Positions 13,185 through 23,800 of a DNA stretch of 64,000 nt are shown here, in pieces. The notes below the pieces were generated by a model. It saw only the letters and a list, made by a program, of their open reading frames with translations, was not told where the DNA came from and searched no databases. The translations under genes and the position numbers were made by a program. The number at the start of each line of letters is the position of its first letter. The stretch's first letter is position 1. The stretch comes from Paramoeba atlantica (lineage: Eukaryota > Discosea): contig CDRNVI010000144.1 in assembly GCA_977017575.1 (NCBI GenBank), positions 248,001 to 312,000 of the forward strand. Reading direction: 5' to 3'.

Positions 13185-13720
13185 TTAGTTTTTCTGTTGG
13201 CCACCAAAGAAGTGGTTGATTCCAAGTCCAAGGAGGTCATGAGCTCTGCATGTTTGGAGGGAGCTTGTTCTTGCACAATCCAAGTTTCTGAAGTGGGGGA
13301 CAGTTAAGACTATATCTTCAAAGGAGCCATTTTCGAAGAGTTCAAGGATAAGGGAGAGGGAGGGAGGAGTTTGTTGAAAAGAAGGTGGGCCATGAGAAGA
13401 AGGGTGGTGGGAAAGTTGTTGGGGAGGGGGAGCAAGAGGGGAGTGAGAGGGGGTGTGGGAAGAGAGGTGGTGAGGTGGGCTTGGGGGGGGGGCAAATGAG
13501 GTGGATGGGAAGGAGGGTGGAGAGGTGTGTGAGGTGAGGGGTGAGATGGGGGAGGAGGAAAAGGGGTGATGGGATGGTTTTCTGTGCTGTTTTGGCATTG
13601 TGTTGAACAATAATGCATTTGGCAGTGGTTACAGGAGATGTGGGAGCCAACTTCTGCTGCTGGAGGGATTGAGATCAGGATTAAGATTGAGATGAAGAGT
13701 GGGATAGGGAGTGGGGGAGG
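13185..13720 (-). pseudogene. Pro-rich N-terminal segment with a Cys-rich finger
   Basis: The minus strand encodes SCNHCQMHYCSTQCQN near 13590-13640. The C..C....YCS..C spacing resembles the first half of a MYND-type zinc finger. It is followed by a long Pro/Ser/His-rich stretch caused by G-rich repeats on the plus strand (13380-13560). Another Pro/Ser-rich frame (13681-14040) precedes it. By position this would be the nucleic-acid-binding, Gag-like end of the retroelement. Low complexity makes frame continuity impossible to judge. Confidence 0.35.
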
Positions 13721-14040
13721 GGAGTGGGGAGGGAGGGGGGGAGGGAAGTGGGGAGGGAGGGTGGGAGGGAATTGGGGAGGGAAGGTGGGAGGGGGGATTG
13801 GAGGGAGAGCAGGGAGGGGAGGTTAGGGATGGGAGAGGTTGGGGGGGGGGGGGAGGAAGAGGGTGACAGAGAGTTTGTGACTTCCTGTGGTGGGAAAAGG
13901 AGCAGAATGTAAGGAGGCACTTCTTGCATCAGGAGACTATTACTTTTTGGTGTTGGCCTCTGCATCTTCAGTACAAGCAATTGCCAAGGAATTTTGGAGG
14001 ATGTGAAGTTGTCTTCTGGGCCTGAGGATTGTCCATTCAA

Positions 14041-14960
14041 TTTAGTTCTTTTTCTCTTTCTTTTCTGTTTCTTTCATTCTTTTCTTTTTCTGATTTTTCT
14101 CTTTCTTCCTCTTTTTTTCCATTCTTTTTCCTTCCTGTTTTTTTTCCTTCTCTATTTTCTTTTTCTTTTCGTTCTCTTCCTTTCTTTTCTCTCTTTCTTC
14201 ATTGTTTCTGCTCCTGCTCTCTCACTTTTTTGGGGTTCTCTTTGTCTTTTTCCTTCCTTTTCTCTTTCTCTGACCTCTTCTTTTTTTCCTTCTTTTTCTT
14301 TTTCTTGCTCTCCTTCTTGGCTGCAACTCTTTTCTGAGTGAAGTTTTGGGAACCAAAAGTTTTCTGTGCTATCTGGTTTGAGGGTGCCCAGGATCAAGAG
14401 GCATGGCCGTGGCAATCTCGAAAATCTTTTGTTACATCAGGGGTGGGGAGCAGAGCTTTTGAAGGTGGGGTTTGAGAGGAAGAGGGAAGAGTGGGTATTG
14501 ATTCAGATGAAGTGGGAAGTGATTGGTGGTGTGGTTGGTTTGTGGTTTGTTGTTTGTTGTTTTTCAAGGGGGAAAAAGTCTTTTTTTTTTCCTCTTTTTT
14601 TCTTTTCTTTTTCTTTTGAAATCTCTTTTTTTTTTCCTTTCCTCCCCCCCCTCCTTTTTTTTTTTTTGTCTTTTTGTCTTTTTCACTTTGTTTTTGTTTT
14701 TCTTTTCTTTCTCTTTCATTCTTCTTCTCTCTTTTGGGATTTTTGAATTCTTTGTTTTTCTTTTGTCTTTCCTTTCTCCCTTTCTCACCACCATTCTTTC
14801 TCTCTTTCTAGAGTGCAAACATGCCCAAAGTTGTGCAGGTAGCACCATAACAAAGACTTTTTTCTTTTTTTGTTCTTTTGTTTTGGAGTTGAATCATTCT
14901 AGCCCTTGAAATTGCTCAAAAAAATTGTTGTACAACTTTGATTAAGGCAGGTATTTCTTT
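14041..14960. other. Pyrimidine-rich DNA, no gene seen
   Basis: Two TTTCTCTTTC-type tracts (14041-14330 and 14575-14810) surround a mixed segment (14335-14560) in which I recognise nothing. Frames over the tracts are Phe/Ser/Leu-only and not credible. Confidence 0.5.
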
Positions 14961-15761
14961 CAATCCCCAAAATTCTTTTGGATTTTGAATTCAAAGACCC
15001 TCTTCTTGAAACTGATCTTTTTTTTTTTTTGAAAAAAAGGCTCATGAAACCCATAAAGAAGCAATTCTTGAAAGTAGTGCAGGCTGAGTGTGAATATTGT
15101 CAAGGACCAGACTACAAAGCAATGACTTATGCTGGACCATTCATTGCTGTTCCTTCCTTGTTTGAGGAGAAATGGTGAAGACAATTAGAAAAGGCTTTAG
15201 ACTGAAAAATTATTAGAGAAGGACTGACCTTCTGGAACCAGTGATTGAAACACTGAAAATTGCAAATTGTTGTTGAACATTTTGTTTTGAATGAAAATGG
15301 TTGTTTTTCTTTATTGGCCCCCAAATTCTTTGATAAAGTTGGGCAATCTGCTTTTGTGGAAGTGGTGGGGAATTTTCTGGTGGTTTATGAAGTGGTCATG
15401 ATTGAAACAAGGAAAGCCAACCTGCTTGTGGTTATTTTATTTGCTGCCCACCACACATCAAAGTGTTGGATGACCTTGATCTTTTTGTTGATAAAGTTCA
15501 TCATTTGATTGATCTTCCTGAGGAAATTTCATTTCATGACCTCCTTGCTTGCAAAGAAGACTGAGGAGGATGAGGAGAATGATGAAAAAGGAAAAGAAGA
15601 AGAGGAGGAGTGGGTAAGAACTCTTGAACTTGGTGCTGGTGGATTGCAATTCTCTTTCTTCCCTTGATATGGCCCAGAGAAATATTTCTCCTACAATTTG
15701 AGAATTTTTCTGAATTTTTTTGAAAAAAGACCCTACTCTTCCATCACCAACCACAATCCAA

Positions 15762-16985
15762 TGTGGTCTATTCCCTGGTTTTTTTGAAAGGATTATTCCC
15801 TACAAAAATATCAAAAAAGCCCTCTTTTTTTGGCTGCTTTTTGGCTGTGATGGTTTTGGTGAAAAAGAAACAAAGAGAGAAAATTGTTTTGCTGCTGGGG
15901 AAGGTTGCCTCCAAACCTCTCTCTTTCTCGAATATAAAATGGATCGTTGAAACAAAGCTTTCAAAGAACCTACTTGCTGAGTTGATTGAGTTTCTGAAAA
16001 GGCAAGAGGATATAACGAAACTGTGGAATCTTGAACAGCCGAGAGGGTTCACCGAGAAGATGATCACTCTCTGCCTTTTCAAGGACCTTGAAGGGGTTGG
16101 TTATTCGTGGATTGAAAAGAATGTTAAATTTACTTTTGCTTTCCATGCAAAATGTTTGGCCCACAACACAAAGTTGATCCACTGTCTTCTTCTTCGTTGG
16201 GCAGTTCCTCAGATCAAAAATGAGGGGTGACAAAGTTGGGATGAACGAGCAAAGAATTTTTCCAAAAGAAGGGGATTGAAGAAAGTAAATCTTTCTCTTG
16301 ATTCAGTGGACTTCTGATTATCCAAAAAACGGTCCACTTCCAAAAAGAGTCGAGCCTGGAGTTACAAGGCAAATGGCCCTGCCCAGAGGTTTCAATTTCT
16401 CTCTGATGGAAATGAGATTGTCCAAAGGATTTGAGGTGGATACAGTCTGAAAGTGTATGATGGGGAGTGGGTGAAACTTGTTAAATGGGACCTGATTGAT
16501 AATTTTAAGGGGGCTCATATCATTGCTGATACTCATTATGAAACAGCCAACAAAACTCTTAAAGTAGTAAATGGTGAACATAATGTCAAGTTTTATACCC
16601 CAGTTGCCAAACCTCGAGGAGGGAAAAGAAAAGTTGATCCCCATTTTCCTCCTGATTTATCTTAAGGAGCAGCAGTTCTGACTGAAAAACAAGAGAAGTG
16701 GAACAAAAATGTGAGTCACCTCTGAGCTTGAGCAGAGACTCCTTTTGGTTTGGTACAGAACAGATGGAAGGCACTGGGGGAGATATTTTGGGAGGATGAA
16801 GAACAACAGATGTACGTTGTATACTTGGCAGTTGGGGTCCACAACTACCTCAAAAGAAATAAAAAAAAATAAATTTCATTTTTTTCTCTTTTTTCTCACA
16901 GCCAAAAAAGTGGTTTTGAAAAAGGGGAATTTTTGATGTTTTTCTAGGGAATAATTCCTTCAAAAAAACCAGGGAATAGGCCACA
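15762..16985 (+). mobile_element. 1.2 kb DNA transposon with terminal inverted repeats
   Basis: The ends are inverted copies of each other over roughly 90 bases: the left begins TGTGGTCTATTCCCTGG and the right, read on the minus strand, TGTGGCCTATTCCCTGG. Further inward both have TTTTTTTGAA, TTATTCCCTA and a TTTTTGGCTGTGA block. A single transposase gene fills the interior. The element sits inside another decayed reading frame that continues on both sides, so it was inserted into an older element. Exact ends and target duplication are unclear; CACAAT borders both sides. Confidence 0.8.
15850..16872 (+). pseudogene. DDE transposase (IS5/Harbinger-like) with TGA breaks
   Basis: The frame starts at the ATG directly after the left terminal repeat and stays open in one frame to TAA at 16870, about 340 codons. 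It is interrupted by TGA at 16228, 16315, 16432, 16723 and 16729 and by TAA at 16663. The DDE triad can be placed: LDSVDF (first Asp), AHIIADTHYETANK (second Asp) and, after the two late stops, AETPFG (Glu) followed by VQNRWKALGE. Between the first two lie SYKANGPAQRFQFLSDGN and GGYSLKVYDGEW, as in DDE_Tnp_4-type transposases. At every TGA an Arg is expected (VDF-x-LS, RI-x-GGYS, SHL-x-A-x-AETPFG). Other CGA codons survive (DERA). The enzyme would cut and join the element ends; this copy cannot. Confidence 0.75.
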
Positions 16986-17814
16986 ATAGATTTGTTGTGA
17001 AGGCAGCATCCAATTAAAATTAGAAGCACTACTATGAGTCCAAGAATAAAAATCCTCAACTCTCTTTCATGATGGAAGTTCATCACAAGGACAAAATCTT
17101 CTTTTTGTTGAAATCCAGGGCAAAGGTAGGCATGTTAATTTAGGTATTTGAAAAACAGTTGATCATGATGCCCTGTCAATTGCAAAGGATATTTTTTCTC
17201 TTTTAAATGGTCTTCAAAATCTAACAAAGAAATTTCCTAAAACTTAGTTCTTTTCAGATTCTTTGAACCTCTCTTCCTTTGGATCTGTGATGGAGGATCA
17301 TACTCCTTCAAACCCAGCAACAGTTGGAAAATTGAGTTAAATGATTGGAAAAATCCTTCAGATTCTTGGTTGCCATGTCCATAAATGTGATCTTGTTGAA
17401 GAAGCTTTTTGAAAGGCTTGAATCAAAAACCTGTCTTCTTGAGTTGAACAGGTTGTTGATGATGATAGTTTTGATTGTGGTGGTGGATCTGACTTATTGA
17501 TGAAGGCTCCAATAAGAGTGAAAAATATTCACTCTTTTTCACACTTTCTGTATCAACTTGGAAAACTTGCACTGACTTCATTAAACAAGTATGGGCATTC
17601 TGAAAAATTTCAGGTCTGGACAGCACAACATAATTTTATCCACCATCACCTCACACCTCTTCACTCAAATCAGTTTTTAGTTTATTCATACAATAGTTTG
17701 ACTTGTTATCAAGACTTACACTATTATGAAATGTTTATGGGAGTTGTTTGCCCTCTTCCACTTGAACATTTGAAATAGAGAATGAACAAGAAATTATTAA
17801 AAGTGATGTTTTTT

Positions 17815-20800
17815 ATATTAATTTTTTGTAATTTCAATTTCTTAATTATGTTTCCATATTGAATAGAATGTTTTAATTTATTTTTTAATTTTATAATATG
17901 TTTTAAATTTATTTTTCATTTTAAAAATATTTTTTAAGTTGGTTCAATCAAATTTCTTAATTGTTTTGAATTGATGTATTTGATTTATTTTTTATTTTCT
18001 TTTTTTTACATTAATTTTTTGTAATTTCAATTTCTTAATTATGTCTCCATATTGAATGCAATTCCTTAATTTATTTTCTGATTCTCTGATATTTTTAGAA
18101 CTTATATTTCAGATCTATGATATTTTTTAAGTTGGTTCAATCAAATTTCTTAATTGTTTTGAATTGATGTATTTGATTTATTTTTTATTTTCTTTTTTTT
18201 ACATTAATTTTTTGTAATTTCAATTTCTTAATTATGTCTCCATATTGAATGCAATTCCTTAATTTATTTTCTGATTCTCTGATATTTTTAGAACTTATAT
18301 TTCAGATCTATGATATTTTTTAAGTTGGTTCAATCAAATTTCTTAATTGTTTTGAATTGATGTATTTGATTTATTTTTTATTTTCTTTTTTTTACATTAA
18401 TTTTTTGTAATTTCAATTTCTTAATTATGTCTCCATATTGAATGCAATTCCTTAATTTATTTTCTGATTCTCTGATATTTTTAGAACTTATATTTCAGAT
18501 CTATGATATTTTTTAAGTTGGTTCAATCAAATTTCTTAATTGTTTTGAATTGATGTATTTGATTTATTTTTTATTTTCTTTTTTTTACATTAATTTTTTG
18601 TAATTTCAATTTCTTAATTATGTCTCCATATTGAATGCAATTCCTTAATTTATTTTCTGATTCTCTGATATTTTTAGAACTTATATTTCAGATCTATGAT
18701 ATTTTTTAAGTTGGTTCAATCAAATTTCTTAATTGTTTTGAATTGATGTATTTGATTTATTTTTTATTTTCTTTTTTTTACATTAATTTTTTGTAATTTC
18801 AATTTCTTAATTATGTCTCCATATTGAATGCAATTCCTTAATTTATTTTCTGATTCTCTGATATTTTTAGAACTTATATTTCAGATCTATGATATTTTTT
18901 AAGTTGGTTCAATCAAATTTCTTAATTGTTTTGAATTGATGTATTTGATTTATTTTTTATTTTCTTTTTTTTACATTAATTTTTTGTAATTTCAATTTCT
19001 TAATTATGTCTCCATATTGAATGCAATTCCTTAATTTATTTTCTGATTCTCTGATATTTTTAGAACTTATATTTCAGATCTATGATATTTTTTAAGTTGG
19101 TTCAATCAAATTTCTTAATTGTTTTGAATTGATGTATTTGATTTATTTTTTATTTTCTTTTTTTTACATTAATTTTTTGTAATTTCAATTTCTTAATTAT
19201 GTCTCCATATTGAATGCAATTCCTTAATTTATTTTCTGATTCTCTGATATTTTTAGAACTTATATTTCAGATCTATGATATTTTTTAAGTTGGTTCAATC
19301 AAATTTCTTAATTGTTTTGAATTGATGTATTTGATTTATTTTTTATTTTCTTTTTTTTACATTAATTTTTTGTAATTTCAATTTCTTAATTATGTCTCCA
19401 TATTGAATGCAATTCCTTAATTTATTTTCTGATTCTCTGATATTTTTAGAACTTATATTTCAGATCTATGATATTTTTTAAGTTGGTTCAATCAAATTTC
19501 TTAATTGTTTTGAATTGATGTATTTGATTTATTTTTTATTTTCTTTTTTTTACATTAATTTTTTGTAATTTCAATTTCTTAATTATGTCTCCATATTGAA
19601 TGCAATTCCTTAATTTATTTTCTGATTCTCTGATATTTTTAGAACTTATATTTCAGATCTATGATATTTTTTAAGTTGGTTCAATCAAATTTCTTAATTG
19701 TTTTGAATTGATGTATTTGATTTATTTTTTATTTTCTTTTTTTTACATTAATTTTTTGTAATTTCAATTTCTTAATTATGTCTCCATATTGAATGCAATT
19801 CCTTAATTTATTTTCTGATTCTCTGATATTTTTAGAACTTATATTTCAGATCTATGATATTTTTTAAGTTGGTTCAATCAAATTTCTTAATTGTTTTGAA
19901 TTGATGTATTTGATTTATTTTTTATTTTCTTTTTTTTACATTAATTTTTTGTAATTTCAATTTCTTAATTATGTCTCCATATTGAATGCAATTCCTTAAT
20001 TTATTTTCTGATTCTCTGATATTTTTAGAACTTATATTTCAGATCTATGATATTTTTTAAGTTGGTTCAATCAAATTTCTTAATTGTTTTGAATTGATGT
20101 ATTTGATTTATTTTTTATTTTCTTTTTTTTACATTAATTTTTTGTAATTTCAATTTCTTAATTATGTCTCCATATTGAATGCAATTCCTTAATTTATTTT
20201 CTGATTCTCTGATATTTTTAGAACTTATATTTCAGATCTATGATATTTTTTAAGTTGGTTCAATCAAATTTCTTAATTGTTTTGAATTGATGTATTTGAT
20301 TTATTTTTTATTTTCTTTTTTTTACATTAATTTTTTGTAATTTCAATTTCTTAATTATGTCTCCATATTGAATGCAATTCCTTAATTTATTTTCTGATTC
20401 TCTGATATTTTTAGAACTTATATTTCAGATCTATGATATTTTTTAAGTTGGTTCAATCAAATTTCTTAATTGTTTTGAATTGATGTATTTGATTTATTTT
20501 TTATTTTCTTTTTTTTACATTAATTTTTTGTAATTTCAATTTCTTAATTATGTCTCCATATTGAATGCAATTCCTTAATTTATTTTCTGATTCTCTGATA
20601 TTTTTAGAACTTATATTTCAGATCTATGATATTTTTTAAGTTGGTTCAATCAAATTTCTTAATTGTTTTGAATTGATGTATTTGATTTATTTTTTATTTT
20701 CTTTTTTTTACATTAATTTTTTGTAATTTCAATTTCTTAATTATGTCTCCATATTGAATGCAATTCCTTAATTTATTTTCTGATTCTCTGATATTTTTAG

Positions 20801-23800
20801 AACTTATATTTCAGATCTATGATATTTTTTAAGTTGGTTCAATCAAATTTCTTAATTGTTTTGAATTGATGTATTTGATTTATTTTTTATTTTCTTTTTT
20901 TTACATTAATTTTTTGTAATTTCAATTTCTTAATTATGTCTCCATATTGAATGCAATTCCTTAATTTATTTTCTGATTCTCTGATATTTTTAGAACTTAT
21001 ATTTCAGATCTATGATATTTTTTAAGTTGGTTCAATCAAATTTCTTAATTGTTTTGAATTGATGTATTTGATTTATTTTTTATTTTCTTTTTTTTACATT
21101 AATTTTTTGTAATTTCAATTTCTTAATTATGTCTCCATATTGAATGCAATTCCTTAATTTATTTTCTGATTCTCTGATATTTTTAGAACTTATATTTCAG
21201 ATCTATGATATTTTTTAAGTTGGTTCAATCAAATTTCTTAATTGTTTTGAATTGATGTATTTGATTTATTTTTTATTTTCTTTTTTTTACATTAATTTTT
21301 TGTAATTTCAATTTCTTAATTATGTCTCCATATTGAATGCAATTCCTTAATTTATTTTCTGATTCTCTGATATTTTTAGAACTTATATTTCAGATCTATG
21401 ATATTTTTTAAGTTGGTTCAATCAAATTTCTTAATTGTTTTGAATTGATGTATTTGATTTATTTTTTATTTTCTTTTTTTTACATTAATTTTTTGTAATT
21501 TCAATTTCTTAATTATGTCTCCATATTGAATGCAATTCCTTAATTTATTTTCTGATTCTCTGATATTTTTAGAACTTATATTTCAGATCTATGATATTTT
21601 TTAAGTTGGTTCAATCAAATTTCTTAATTGTTTTGAATTGATGTATTTGATTTATTTTTTATTTTCTTTTTTTTACATTAATTTTTTGTAATTTCAATTT
21701 CTTAATTATGTCTCCATATTGAATGCAATTCCTTAATTTATTTTCTGATTCTCTGATATTTTTAGAACTTATATTTCAGATCTATGATATTTTTTAAGTT
21801 GGTTCAATCAAATTTCTTAATTGTTTTGAATTGATGTATTTGATTTATTTTTTATTTTCTTTTTTTTACATTAATTTTTTGTAATTTCAATTTCTTAATT
21901 ATGTCTCCATATTGAATGCAATTCCTTAATTTATTTTCTGATTCTCTGATATTTTTAGAACTTATATTTCAGATCTATGATATTTTTTAAGTTGGTTCAA
22001 TCAAATTTCTTAATTGTTTTGAATTGATGTATTTGATTTATTTTTTATTTTCTTTTTTTTACATTAATTTTTTGTAATTTCAATTTCTTAATTATGTCTC
22101 CATATTGAATGCAATTCCTTAATTTATTTTCTGATTCTCTGATATTTTTAGAACTTATATTTCAGATCTATGATATTTTTTAAGTTGGTTCAATCAAATT
22201 TCTTAATTGTTTTGAATTGATGTATTTGATTTATTTTTTATTTTCTTTTTTTTACATTAATTTTTTGTAATTTCAATTTCTTAATTATGTCTCCATATTG
22301 AATGCAATTCCTTAATTTATTTTCTGATTCTCTGATATTTTTAGAACTTATATTTCAGATCTATGATATTTTTTAAGTTGGTTCAATCAAATTTCTTAAT
22401 TGTTTTGAATTGATGTATTTGATTTATTTTTTATTTTCTTTTTTTTACATTAATTTTTTGTAATTTCAATTTCTTAATTATGTCTCCATATTGAATGCAA
22501 TTCCTTAATTTATTTTCTGATTCTCTGATATTTTTAGAACTTATATTTCAGATCTATGATATTTTTTAAGTTGGTTCAATCAAATTTCTTAATTGTTTTG
22601 AATTGATGTATTTGATTTATTTTTTATTTTCTTTTTTTTACATTAATTTTTTGTAATTTCAATTTCTTAATTATGTCTCCATATTGAATGCAATTCCTTA
22701 ATTTATTTTCTGATTCTCTGATATTTTTAGAACTTATATTTCAGATCTATGATATTTTTTAAGTTGGTTCAATCAAATTTCTTAATTGTTTTGAATTGAT
22801 GTATTTGATTTATTTTTTATTTTCTTTTTTTTACATTAATTTTTTGTAATTTCAATTTCTTAATTATGTCTCCATATTGAATGCAATTCCTTAATTTATT
22901 TTCTGATTCTCTGATATTTTTAGAACTTATATTTCAGATCTATGATATTTTTTAAGTTGGTTCAATCAAATTTCTTAATTGTTTTGAATTGATGTATTTG
23001 ATTTATTTTTTATTTTCTTTTTTTTACATTAATTTTTTGTAATTTCAATTTCTTAATTATGTCTCCATATTGAATGCAATTCCTTAATTTATTTTCTGAT
23101 TCTCTGATATTTTTAGAACTTATATTTCAGATCTATGATATTTTTTAAGTTGGTTCAATCAAATTTCTTAATTGTTTTGAATTGATGTATTTGATTTATT
23201 TTTTATTTTCTTTTTTTTACATTAATTTTTTGTAATTTCAATTTCTTAATTATGTCTCCATATTGAATGCAATTCCTTAATTTATTTTCTGATTCTCTGA
23301 TATTTTTAGAACTTATATTTCAGATCTATGATATTTTTTAAGTTGGTTCAATCAAATTTCTTAATTGTTTTGAATTGATGTATTTGATTTATTTTTTATT
23401 TTCTTTTTTTTACATTAATTTTTTGTAATTTCAATTTCTTAATTATGTCTCCATATTGAATGCAATTCCTTAATTTATTTTCTGATTCTCTGATATTTTT
23501 AGAACTTATATTTCAGATCTATGATATTTTTTAAGTTGGTTCAATCAAATTTCTTAATTGTTTTGAATTGATGTATTTGATTTATTTTTTATTTTCTTTT
23601 TTTTACATTAATTTTTTGTAATTTCAATTTCTTAATTATGTCTCCATATTGAATGCAATTCCTTAATTTATTTTCTGATTCTCTGATATTTTTAGAACTT
23701 ATATTTCAGATCTATGATATTTTTTAAGTTGGTTCAATCAAATTTCTTAATTGTTTTGAATTGATGTATTTGATTTATTTTTTATTTTCTTTTTTTTACA

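Larger units (their letters stand above)
9388..14040 (-). mobile_element. Decayed non-LTR-type retroelement with poly(A) tail
   Basis: On the minus strand I recognise in order: a Ser/Pro-rich segment, a Cys-rich finger, an RNase H-like segment, a reverse transcriptase and a C-terminal Cys-containing region. The 3' end is marked by AATAAA (minus strand, 9443-9448) followed 19 bases later by a run of 37 A residues (T-run 9388-9424). No LTR is visible. The coding part has several frameshifts and at least one in-frame TGA, so this copy is dead. The tail ends 27 bases from the 3' end of the 5S rRNA gene. The 5' boundary is uncertain; 14040 is the start of the last frame that could belong to it. 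Confidence 0.75.
14978..17778 (+). pseudogene. Decayed transposase-like gene, split by a transposon
   Basis: One reading frame runs from 14978 to 15761 and, after the inserted transposon, from 16987 to a TAG at 17776. No frameshift is needed within either half. It is broken by TGA at 15176, 15203, 15242, 15254, 15506, 15665, 17035, 17149, 17410, 17419 and 17440 and by fewer TAA/TAG (17047, 17245, 17338). Arg fits at the TGA sites, for example in KALD-x-KIIREG and LVEEAF-x-KA-x-IKN. The second half has TLFHDGSSSQGQNLLFVEI, then TVDHDALSIAKDIFSLLNGL, which resembles the first strands of an RNase H-fold transposase; an acidic stretch (EEDEENDEKGKEEEEE) ends the first half. I do not recognise the superfamily. 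It was probably a DNA transposon gene. Confidence 0.55.
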
